From Vreelandella songnenensis (GTDB taxonomy: Bacteria > Pseudomonadota > Gammaproteobacteria > Pseudomonadales > Halomonadaceae), in assembly GCF_003002925.1 (NCBI RefSeq), contig NZ_PVTK01000005.1:62001-126000 (forward strand): 64,000 nucleotides of DNA. Direction: 5' to 3'. Below are positions 43,999-54,100 of this stretch, piece by piece. The position numbers were made by a program, and so were the translations under genes. The notes under the pieces are model-generated. The model was not told where the DNA came from and did not search any database. It saw nothing but the letters and a program-made list of their open reading frames with translations. Every line of letters starts with the position of its first letter. Position 1 is the stretch's first letter.

Positions 43999-45185
43999 AT
44001 TTCCACTGCCCGACGCGCAGGCTCGGCTTCCAGGCGTTTAGCCGCCCCCTCCTCCGAAGCGGGTTCTGAAGAGCGCTGGGCGACGGGCGCTCCCGCCCAG
44101 AGCCGGTCAACGCACTCTTCAAGCCATGTGGCGGCGCGCTGGGCGGCGTCAGCGCTGTAAAGCTCGCTCAGCGCGCTGACATCCAGCCCCCGCGCCTCTT
44201 CCAGCACGGCCTGCCAGCCGGCAAAGTCACCGGGCCAGGCGGCCATATTGACCGCTGCCCTCAGCTCCGCCAGACGTTCGGCCTTGCGGGTCTGCTCGCC
44301 GAAGTAGCGCCACTCGGGGGCCACGATATAGGGGCGCTTGAGCATGGCGATCTCATGCACGGTGTTGTCGCCGGCAGACGCCAGTACGATATCGCTGGCG
44401 GCGAGATAATCCACCACGTTATCTACCCAGCCGGCGTTGATCAGGTTGGCAAAGTCGGTCTCGTGGCCTTCCAGGTGAAGCGGGCCAATGGTCACGAACA
44501 GCGTATTGGGCGCGGCGCGGGCGGCAACGGTCAGCGGCGCGTAAGGCGTGCCCGAACCACCGCCACCGGTGAGCACCAGAACGACTTCCCGATCCGGGTC
44601 GAGCCCCAGGCGGCGGCGCGCGTCTGCCTGCCCCGGCATGTCGGCAGCCGTGGTGCACAGCCCGCCGGTGTAGAACGTCTTCTGACGCAGATGCGCCGGG
44701 TAATCGTCCTGCTCCAGGCGCTCGTCAAAGGGGGCGAGCATACCTACGCAGGCTTCGTAAGCGCCCTGGTGCCCCGGGTCATTGCGGTCGCCGTGCATGC
44801 GGATCTTGACCGCCGGGACGCTGGCGATACGCGAGAGCAGGGCAAGCTCTGCGGAAACGTCGATCACGAACAGCCCGGCGTCGCGGTCATCCAGGTGGTC
44901 CAGAATGCGCCGCATGGTCTGGCGCATTTCGACTACGCCCATGGGCACGCAGTGCATGACTGACGGCGTGGGCTGGTCGAACAGCGCCTGGGTAGGCACG
45001 TCCGCGCCGATCATGTCGGGCAGCGCAATCAGCTCGATCTCGCGTTCGAAACCGTCGAACAGAGAGGTGTCTGCGGTCATCACGCTGACCGGGCGGTCTG
45101 GCGAGAACTGGCGGATGATGGCCATGGTGCGCCGCGCATGACCGCGCCCCTGGTGGTGGACAAAAAAGCTGATGGGTTTCTTCAT
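43989..45185 (-). CDS. GT28/MurG-like glycosyltransferase
   Basis: 398 aa from the ATG at 45185 (AGGGAG upstream); the 48-residue upstream extension is rejected. GT-B features: HHQGRGHARRTMAIIRQF near the N-terminus (GH-x2-R), VVLVLTGGGGSGTPYAPL in the donor domain, VDNVVDYLAASDIVLASAGD and TVHEIAMLKRPYIVAP. Related to UDP-GlcNAc/UDP-hexose transferases. An acidic Ala/Glu-rich tail (about 365-398). Belongs with the neighbouring sugar genes by position and theme; acceptor unknown. Confidence 0.82.
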   Translation of the reverse strand: MKKPISFFVHHQGRGHARRTMAIIRQFSPDRPVSVMTADTSLFDGFEREIELIALPDMIGADVPTQALFDQPTPSVMHCVPMGVVEMRQTMRRILDHLDDRDAGLFVIDVSAELALLSRIASVPAVKIRMHGDRNDPGHQGAYEACVGMLAPFDERLEQDDYPAHLRQKTFYTGGLCTTAADMPGQADARRRLGLDPDREVVLVLTGGGGSGTPYAPLTVAARAAPNTLFVTIGPLHLEGHETDFANLINAGWVDNVVDYLAASDIVLASAGDNTVHEIAMLKRPYIVAPEWRYFGEQTRKAERLAELRAAVNMAAWPGDFAGWQAVLEEARGLDVSALSELYSADAAQRAATWLEECVDRLWAGAPVAQRSSEPASEEGAAKRLEAEPARRAVEIQP

Positions 45186-45304
45186 GGCGTACACTCCCTG
45201 TATTGAGCGGCGCCGGGCCTGCCCGGCTACCGTGGCCGCCTCCGTGGCCTGATGGCGTTGCGTTCCATAAGCATAGCCGCCAGCGTGAAAAAAACCTGAC
45301 CGGT

Positions 45305-47587
45305 TCACCGGGATGAAACCGGCCCCCACCAGTTGGGCAGCAGCGCCTGCACCCGGGGCCGGGCAAAGCGGTCGTCCATCAGCACCACCACGCCCTGATC
45401 CTCGGGGCTGCGGATGACTCGGCCGGCGGCCTGCACGACCTTGATAAGCCCGGGGATCTGATAGGTGTACTCATCGCCCTGCCCAAAGCGCCTATCCAGG
45501 CGCGCCTTGAGCGCTTCATTGAAGGTATTGAACGGCGGCAGGCCGAGCGTGGCGATAAAGGCGCCGATCAGCCGATCACCGGGCAGGTCGATGCCTTCGG
45601 CAAAGGCGCCGCCAAGCACGGCAAAACCAATCCCCCGCCCGCCCGGCGTAAAGCGCGCCAGAAACGCCTCGCGCGCGGCCTCCGGCATGCCCGGCGTCTG
45701 GGCAAAGACGGGTACGCCCGGGTGCTGCTCGCTAAACCGCGCAAGCGCGGCCTCGAGATAGCTGAAGCTGCTGAAAAACGCCAGATAGTGGCCTGGCGTT
45801 TGCTCGTACTGCCGGGCCAGCTCGGCAACAATGGGTGCAAGTGACGCTTCGCGGTCGCGATACCGGGTCGAGATATCCCGACGAATGCGCACCTCCAGCT
45901 GACGGGCGACAAAGGGCGAGCTGACCTCGCGCCAGACGGTGTCAGCGGGCAGGCCCAGCAGGTCGCGATAATAGTGCGCGGGGGTCAGCGTGGCGGAGAA
46001 CAGCACCGTGCAGTGGGCCGCCTGAAAGCGTGCGGTCAGAAAATCCGCCGGAATCAAGTTGCGCAGGCCGATCAACGCCCGTCCGCGCCCCTTTTGCGTG
46101 ATATCGCACAGCGAATGATCGCCAAAACTCTCCGCCAGGCGGCAGAACGCCAGCGCCTCGAATAAAAGCTCCTGAAGCTCGAGGGTGATGTCTTCCGGGT
46201 GCTCCCCCAGGTGGTTGGTGATCGTGGCCGCGGCGTTTTGCAGCGCGCCCAGCCACTTTTCGGGCAGGGACTCGCGCAGGCAGTAGTCGGCTTCACTCTC
46301 CTTGCCTAGCGCCTGCCACTGCCGGGCCAGGCTGCCCAAGGGTCGGCTGAGCGCTTTCGGAGCGCTGCGCCGCACGCGGTTGAAGCGTTGCTGGTCGCTC
46401 TCGGCGCTGTACATGCCCCGGGCGCGCTCGACCAGATTATGCGCTTCATCCACCAATAGTCCCACGCGCCACTCGTCGGCCTGGGCCAGGCCGTGAAGCA
46501 GCGCGTGGCGATCAAACCAGTGGTTCACGTCACCCACCACCACATCCGCCCAGCGCGCCAGCTCCTGGCCCAGGTAGTAGGGGCAAACGTTGTGGGCAAG
46601 GGCGATGTCACGCAGCGCTTCGCGGTCCCACCAGCCTTGTGCCACGGCGGCCTGGCGCGCGGCGGGCAGGCGGTCGTAGAAGCCCGCCGCCAGCGGACAG
46701 GCATCGCCATGACAGGCGGTTCCCGGATATTCGCAGGCCTTGTCGCGCGCGACCAGTTCGAGTACCCGGGGCGCCTCGCCCTCAGCCGTTGCGGCATCCT
46801 GCTTATCCGGGCGCAGCTGCGCCAGGGCGTCCAGCGCCAGGCGCCGCCCCGGGGTCTTCATGGTCAGAAAGGCAATACGGTCCAGGCGCTGGCGAGGCAT
46901 GGCGGTGAGCATGGGAAACAGCGTCCCCAGCGTCTTGCCGATACCGGTGGGTGCCTGGGCCAGCAGGCAGCGCCCGGTGCTGGCAGCGCGGTACACGTCC
47001 TCGGCAAGCTCACGCTGGCCGGGGCGAAACGCCGAGTGGGGAAAGGCAAGCGCGCCAAGCGCTGCATCCCGCGCGGCTCGGTGCGCGGCCTCCTGCTCGG
47101 CCCAGGCAATAAAGCGCTCGCACTGGGTGATAAAGAACGTCTCGAGCTCGGCGGCACTCGCCTTCTGGCTGAGCAGGGTCTCTTTTTCGGTGGCGATATC
47201 CAGGTACACCAGCGTCAGCGTGACCTCATCGAGGCCACGCGCCTGGCACAGCAGCGCGCCGTAGATCTTTACCTGCGCCCAGTGCAGGGCCCGCTGGTTG
47301 TCGGCCATGCGCTCGAGATTGCCGCGATAGGTCTTGACCTCTTCCAGACGACATTCCGCAGGATCAAAGCCATCGGCGCGCCCGGATACGGTGAGACTTT
47401 TATAAGTGCCGGATAGCGGCATTTCAGCCACGTACTCCGCCCCGCGGCGGCTGGCGACCAACGTATGCCCAGCAATCCCTTCCTGGGCGCTGGGCGACGG
47501 TGTAAAGCGGTGGTCCAGGTCGCCTTCCCGGGCGGTGAAGTCGCACAGCGCGCGTACCGCTACCCGGTAACTTGCCTGCTCGCTCAT
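45305..47587 (-). CDS. DinG/Rad3 (XPD-like) ATP-dependent DNA helicase
   Basis: 760 aa. An N-terminal region (1-180) resembles a PD-(D/E)XK-type accessory domain (RLEEVKTYRGN). Helicase core: Walker A LAQAPTGIGKTLGTLFP, DEAH-box LLVDEAHNL, SATLTPAHYYRDLLG and the final VVQAAGRVIRSPEDQGVVVL. Four Cys (ACEYPGTACHGDACP and NVCPYY) match the Fe-S site of XPD/DinG helicases. Start at ATG 47587 overlaps the VRR-NUC stop (ATGA). With its partner it likely unwinds 5' to 3' for repair of cross-links or blocked forks. Confidence 0.92.
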   Translation of the reverse strand: MSEQASYRVAVRALCDFTAREGDLDHRFTPSPSAQEGIAGHTLVASRRGAEYVAEMPLSGTYKSLTVSGRADGFDPAECRLEEVKTYRGNLERMADNQRALHWAQVKIYGALLCQARGLDEVTLTLVYLDIATEKETLLSQKASAAELETFFITQCERFIAWAEQEAAHRAARDAALGALAFPHSAFRPGQRELAEDVYRAASTGRCLLAQAPTGIGKTLGTLFPMLTAMPRQRLDRIAFLTMKTPGRRLALDALAQLRPDKQDAATAEGEAPRVLELVARDKACEYPGTACHGDACPLAAGFYDRLPAARQAAVAQGWWDREALRDIALAHNVCPYYLGQELARWADVVVGDVNHWFDRHALLHGLAQADEWRVGLLVDEAHNLVERARGMYSAESDQQRFNRVRRSAPKALSRPLGSLARQWQALGKESEADYCLRESLPEKWLGALQNAAATITNHLGEHPEDITLELQELLFEALAFCRLAESFGDHSLCDITQKGRGRALIGLRNLIPADFLTARFQAAHCTVLFSATLTPAHYYRDLLGLPADTVWREVSSPFVARQLEVRIRRDISTRYRDREASLAPIVAELARQYEQTPGHYLAFFSSFSYLEAALARFSEQHPGVPVFAQTPGMPEAAREAFLARFTPGGRGIGFAVLGGAFAEGIDLPGDRLIGAFIATLGLPPFNTFNEALKARLDRRFGQGDEYTYQIPGLIKVVQAAGRVIRSPEDQGVVVLMDDRFARPRVQALLPNWWGPVSSR

Positions 47588-49272
47588 GGCGTTTCTGACG
47601 CTTCCCGCCAGCGTACGTAGCACACCGCCACCGGGATATCGTGCTGATGAAAGAAGGTCAGCCAGCGGCGCTGGTTATCCTGAAGCCGGTCGCCGGGGCC
47701 TTTGACCTCGATCAACTGATAGCGCGGCTCGCCGGGCGGCGCATCTGGAAAGAACTGGATCAGATCCGGCAGGCCCGCGCGGTTGGCTTTCAGGTCCTTC
47801 AACAGCCGTTCAAAGCAGGCGCGCAGATGCGCCGCGGGAATGCACTCAAGGGCCAGCGCCAGCAGCGTTTCGTCCAGCAGCGGCCAGTGCACGAAGGGGG
47901 ATGTCAGGCCGTGCTTGGCCTGCCAGGTTGCGTAAATCACCTGCCGGTAGCGTCCGCTTTCCAGCTGCGCCAGGCACTCATCGAACAGCGCGCGCCGGCG
48001 GGCAACGAAGTCGTCACGGTAAAGATCCGCCGGGCCGCTGTGAAACGGGTGAAAGAACGCACCGGGCAGCGGGGCAAAGATCGCCGGCCAGCAGAGCAGC
48101 CCGAAAAGCCCGGTAATCAGGGTGTTTTCGCTGTAGTAAACCGGGGCCTCGGGTTTGCCAACGTGCAGCGCCACACCGCGCTCGACGGGCTGTGGGCCGG
48201 GAAGCACGAGATCCCAGCGCGGGTAGGCAGGTTCGGCCACGGCAGGTTCGATCGCCATTTTCAGCTTGCGCTGCAGCCTTGGAATCAACCGGGCGAGCGC
48301 CTGGGCTTCGGTTTCATTGGGGGCGCTTGCGTGAGCGCGCGTGGCAAGCGCGAACGCCTCACTGTAGCGGCCCAAACGCTCCAGCACGCGCAGCTGGCGA
48401 ACGCGAGCCTCGCTGCTGGCCGCCTCGGCGTAACAGGCAAGCGCCTGCTCAAGATGTCCGCTGCGCTCGGCCTCCCGACCTAGATGCAGCAAGAGCCGGG
48501 CACGGCGCGTGGCAAGCCAGGGGTTATCCGGGACGGGCGGCACTTCAAGGCTCAACGACTCGACTGTCTCGCCTTCCTCCAGGCGCGTGCGCAGTTGGTG
48601 CAGGGCGAGGTAGGCGTCTACTTCGTCACGTCGGTGAAAGGCGCGCGAGGCGTCGGTGAAGGCAACGTTGTCAAAGCGCTGCAGGCCAAGCTCGGTGAGC
48701 ACAAACTCCGCCCAGTCCTGGCGCAGGTTGCCAAAGAACATCAGCCGCAGGCGGTCGCAAAGCGCCATGACGTCAAGGCGGACGATCCCATCCGGCGCCT
48801 GTGGCCACCACGCCTCAAGCGGTTTTACATCATCAAGCTCGGTAGCCAGAGAAGCTTCGAGCACCGCCTTGCCGGTTGAAGCGCCAAGCCCGGCCGCGCG
48901 GATAGGCTCTTTCAAGGCCTGACGAAGTTCGGCCAGACGCAGCTGCTTGAAAAGCGCCTGCACGTTGATCTCCGGGGCATCATCTACCCAGCCAAGCGCG
49001 ATAAGCGGCGCCAAGGCCGCGGCGGTATCGCCTATTTCAGTGTAGGTAAGCCTGGAGAGGCGAAACAGCTCGCCCTTGCGCATCACCATGCGCACCAGCA
49101 GCGCCTGGGAGGCGCGGGGGAGCGCATCGAAACGGGTCAGAAAGTCGCGTTCGGATGGATTCAACAGATCGGCATGGCGTTCGCCTACCCAGGCCAGCAC
49201 GAAACGGAAGTTCGTCAGGTAGTAGAAGGGATCATCCAAGGAGGCGGTAACAACGGCGGGAGCACTGTTCAT
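47584..49272 (-). CDS. FAN1-like VRR-NUC nuclease
   Basis: 562 aa. N-terminal helical/SAP-like DNA-binding region (1-130: LYYLTNF-like start, LFRLSRLTYTEIGD), a TPR-like middle (250-345: LLHLGREAERSGHLEQALAC), and a C-terminal VRR-NUC domain with AGLPDLIQFFPDAPPG (catalytic Asp) and YQLIEVKGPGDRLQDNQRRW (E-x-K), then VAVCYVRW. This is the architecture of bacterial FAN1 homologues, structure-specific nucleases that cut at interstrand cross-links. Operon with the XPD-like helicase. Confidence 0.92.
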   Translation of the reverse strand: MNSAPAVVTASLDDPFYYLTNFRFVLAWVGERHADLLNPSERDFLTRFDALPRASQALLVRMVMRKGELFRLSRLTYTEIGDTAAALAPLIALGWVDDAPEINVQALFKQLRLAELRQALKEPIRAAGLGASTGKAVLEASLATELDDVKPLEAWWPQAPDGIVRLDVMALCDRLRLMFFGNLRQDWAEFVLTELGLQRFDNVAFTDASRAFHRRDEVDAYLALHQLRTRLEEGETVESLSLEVPPVPDNPWLATRRARLLLHLGREAERSGHLEQALACYAEAASSEARVRQLRVLERLGRYSEAFALATRAHASAPNETEAQALARLIPRLQRKLKMAIEPAVAEPAYPRWDLVLPGPQPVERGVALHVGKPEAPVYYSENTLITGLFGLLCWPAIFAPLPGAFFHPFHSGPADLYRDDFVARRRALFDECLAQLESGRYRQVIYATWQAKHGLTSPFVHWPLLDETLLALALECIPAAHLRACFERLLKDLKANRAGLPDLIQFFPDAPPGEPRYQLIEVKGPGDRLQDNQRRWLTFFHQHDIPVAVCYVRWREASETP

Positions 49273-49336
49273 TTATCCATTGTATCAGGGCGCTACCCGG
49301 CGCTGCCAGCTTTCCAGAAGTGCCTGGCACCAGGGT

Positions 49337-49702
49337 CTAGCCCACGCGGTGCTGCATCAATATCTCAAGTGCTTGATCCGGTTCTTTTTGCACGGATTCC
49401 ACCGCCGTAGCAGGCCGGTCTCGGGTGCCGATTTTTGGCCCACCGCCGACCAGCACGTACCACTCGGCCTCGGTCAGATAGCGCTGACACCAGCGGCCCA
49501 GGCCATCGGCCACCGCTTCTCGGCTACGCTCGCCGGCACGAAAACCGTGGGCCAGATAGAGCAGGTCCTGACGGGCAGTCCGTGCACGCGCATTGCCGCC
49601 GTGCACCTTGGAAAGCGGGCAGCGCCGGTCGTAGGCCGCGTTGGTCAAGGCGTAAAGCCAACGCTCCAATTCATGTGCCTGAATACCGCCGTAAACTGCC
49701 AC
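49337..49702 (-). CDS. Conserved-looking hypothetical protein
   Basis: 121 aa, GTG start with GGGAG upstream. Not recognised. Soluble, helical N-terminal half (IQAHELERWLYALTNAAYDR, REAVADGLGRWCQRYLTEAE), then GGGPKIGTRDRP. It lies between the HDAC-like and VRR-NUC genes on the same strand. Codon use is like its neighbours, so it is likely a real gene. Confidence 0.55.
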   Translation of the reverse strand: MAVYGGIQAHELERWLYALTNAAYDRRCPLSKVHGGNARARTARQDLLYLAHGFRAGERSREAVADGLGRWCQRYLTEAEWYVLVGGGPKIGTRDRPATAVESVQKEPDQALEILMQHRVG

Positions 49703-49759
49703 GCCTGCGCTCCCTGCCCGTTAAGTGGGGCATTAGCCTGCCCGAATAACGGGCGGCTG

Positions 49760-50803
<1,044 letters not shown>

Positions 50804-50834
50804 ACAGGCTCCCTGCAGGTTAATTCACGCTATG

Positions 50835-51116
50835 TTAATCCACGTCAAGCGGAGGCGGCCACCCCGTCGCCCAGCGACGTTTCTGAGTGGGGGTCTGCTG
50901 TTTTAGCCGATACTCCGCCCGGCTGGCCTCGGCGCGGTCGGCAAACGGCTGGGCGCCCAGCAGCGCCACCGGCGGGTTGGCTCGGGTGTAGCGTGCCCCT
51001 TTACCCGTACAGTGGGCGCGATAGCGCCTGACAATGTCATTGGTGATGCCCACGTAGGTGCCGCGCTGGCACTCCAACAGGTAGACATACCAGGGGCTTG
51101 GTGAAGATGACGACAT
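50835..51116 (-). CDS. GIY-YIG nuclease family protein (UPF0213 type)
   Basis: 93 aa single-domain protein. WYVYLLECQRGTYVGITND contains the YVY...YVGI pair of the GIY-YIG core; RRYRAHCTGKGARYTRANPP carries the conserved Arg, His and Gly-x-ARYT motif; the Glu is in EASRAEYRLKQ. AAGGAG before the ATG. Cellular role of these small nucleases is unclear (DNA repair suspected). Confidence 0.9.
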   Translation of the reverse strand: MSSSSPSPWYVYLLECQRGTYVGITNDIVRRYRAHCTGKGARYTRANPPVALLGAQPFADRAEASRAEYRLKQQTPTQKRRWATGWPPPLDVD

Positions 51117-51134
51117 CCCTGCTCCTTGACGGGA

Positions 51135-54100
51135 TCAGTTTTGAGATAGATTGCCAACGAATGCCTCCAGCGCTTCCAGCGGCATCGGCCTGGCCAGCAC
51201 GTAGCCCTGGAAGATATCGCACTGGTAGGCAAGCAGGCGCTGGTGCTGCTCTTCGGTTTCCACGCCTTCGGCCACCACCTCAAGCCCCAGGTGGTGGGCC
51301 ATGGAGATAATGCCCTGAACGATGGCCGAGTCATCCTCGCTGTGAGTCAGCTCCTTGATGAAACTGCGATCGATCTTCACCGTGCTGATGGGCAGGTGCT
51401 TGAGGTAACTGAGACTCGAGTAGCCCGTACCGAAGTCATCGATGGAGACGCCAACGTTCATGCTGCGCAGCGCGTGAAGCGTATCGATGGCATCTTCGGC
51501 GTTGTCCATCAGAATGCCTTCGGTCAGCTCCAGACTCAACTGCCCGGCGGGCAGGCCGGTAGTCAGCAGGGTCTGGCGCAGCGTGGCCAGAAAGCTTGAG
51601 CGCTGGAACTGCAGGGGCGACAGGTTCACCGCCACCCGAATAACGCCCAACCCTTTCTGGGCCAGCAGTTGCATATCCAGGCAGGCGCGCCTGAGTACCC
51701 ACTCGCTGATCGGGATGATCTGACCGGTGGTTTCGGCCAGAGGAATAAAGCGCGCCGGGGAAATGAAGCCTTTCTCCGGGTGCTCCCAGCGCAGCAGCGC
51801 TTCCACCCCGGAAAGCTGGCCTTCGCGGTTGATCAGTGGCTGGTAGTGCAGCGCAAACTCTTCGCGTTCGATGGCTTCCTGAAGGTCGTTGCGCAGTACC
51901 ATGCGCTCGCTCACCGTATCGGTAAACGCATGGGTAAACCATTCGTAGGCGTTACGCCCCTGCTGCTTGGCCTTGTACATGGCCATGTCGGCCTGCTGGA
52001 TCAGCATCTGCGGCTGCAGGGTATCTTCCTGGCTGATCGCGATGCCGATACTCGCCGTCAGGTAGAGCTCGTGAGGGTCGATACGATAAGGGCGGGCAAG
52101 CGTAGGCAGAAGCCGCTCCACCAGGTCGATCACTTCAGCATCGTGGTCGATGCCGGCCTGGAGAATCACGAACTCGTCGCCGCCCATGCGCGCCACGGTG
52201 TCCTCGGGCCCTACCACGTTGACCAGCCGGCGGGCCACTTCCACCAGCACCTGATCGCCCACCGCATGGCCCAGGTTGTCGTTGATCGGCTTGAAATCGT
52301 CCAGATCCACGAACAGCACGGCCATGCGCTTCTTGCGCTGGCCAAGCGTTACGAACTGCTTGAGCAGAGCATCTTCGAAGAACATGCGATTGGGCAGGCG
52401 GGTCAGGTCATCGTGGGAGGCGTGGTAGGCCAGCTGCGCCTCATACGCCTTATGCTCGGTGATATCGTGCTGCACGCCTACATAGTGAGTCACCCGGCCG
52501 TCATGATCGCGTACCGGGGCAATGTACAGATCATTCCAGAACGGCGTGCCGTCCTTGCGGTAGTTGCAGATCGTCACGTTGACCTCACGCTGGGCGTGAA
52601 TAGCGTGGCGAATCCGCTGGACGACCTCCGGTTCGCTCTCAGGCCCCTGCAGGAACCGGCAGTTCTTGCCAAGGATCTCTTCCTGGCTATAGCCGGTCAT
52701 CAGGGTACACGCCTTGTTGGCGTAGATAATCGGCAGGTCGGGCTGCTCGGCATCGGCAATCAGGATGCCGTTGACACTGGCCTCCACGCTGCGCTCCAGG
52801 GTGCGCAGGCGCGAGTCCTGCTCGCGGGCGGCGGTGACTTCCTGGGCGATGGCGTGCACGCCCTTGACCGTGTCATTGACCATCATCGGCAGGTGAATGA
52901 TATCCAGCAGGTGCAGATGCCCGGCGCGGTCCTTGAGGGTCAGCTCGTAGCGGTCGATGCCGCCGCGCATGGCCGTCTCGATATACGCCTGAACACGCAT
53001 CACGTCCTGCTCGGCGATAAAGAAGGTAAATGGCTTGCCGAGGATCTCGTCGACCGAGTAACCGGTAAGCGCGGCACAGGTGGCGTTGGCCGTCACAAAG
53101 CAGCTCTTTTCATCCAGGGTGAATACCGCATCGGGGTGATGGGTAAACAGCGACCGGTAACGCTGCTCGCTCTCTTCCAGCGAGCGCCGCACCTGAAAAC
53201 GCTCGACGGCCAGCGCCATTAGCCCGGTGGCTTTCTCGATCTGCTCGGTATCGGCGCCGCTTGGCGTACTGGGGCGCGAATAATAGACCGCCACCGTGCC
53301 CACCAGCTGCCCCTCGCCACCAAACACCGGGCTTGACCAGCAGGAGGCCAACCCTGCCTGCCGAGCGACGCCGTGGTAACCGCGCCAGCGCTCATCTTCG
53401 GCGATATTGGCGCAGATTACCGCGGCCCCCTGGAAGGCGGCGCTGCCACAGGCACCGTTGTTGGCGCTGATCAAGATGCGCGAAATGGCGTTACGGTAAG
53501 CGGCAGGCAGGCGGTTGCCCGCCGCAAACTCAAGATGCGTGCCTTCATCATTCACCAGCATGACCGAACAGATGGCGTGGGGCAGCTCGCGCTCGAGCAT
53601 GAGGCACAGGCTTTCGAGTATCTCGCCAAGCGGCTGCTCCTGAGCAATCATGCGCTGCACCATCTGCTGGTCTTCGAGCGAGCGACGCGTCTGAGCAAGC
53701 TCGCGGGCGCGCAGTACACTCACGCTCACCACGCCCAGGCTGAACGCCAGCAAACCGCTCAGCAAAAGGCTGCCAAGCGCGATGGCAAACGGCAGCAGGT
53801 TAAGCTGGTACCAGTTGTGATGGCTACCCGGGTAGGCATATAGCTCCATGTTGATGCCACCAGGCAGGCCGATATAGCGTGACGCCAGCGCAAGTTCAGG
53901 GGTTTCCATCAAGTCGGCGGAAAACCCTGCCGGGTGAAGCCTGACAAGCGATGTTTCGTCGCGGTTGATCCGGACCTGGAAGGGCCCTACCTCAAGGCGC
54001 AGCTCGTTTTCGAGCATGGTGGCAAGGTCAAAGCTGGCCAGCAGATAGTGGCCGTTGGCAGGCACGGGGATGATGAACAGCGCTTCACGAGGCTGACTGC

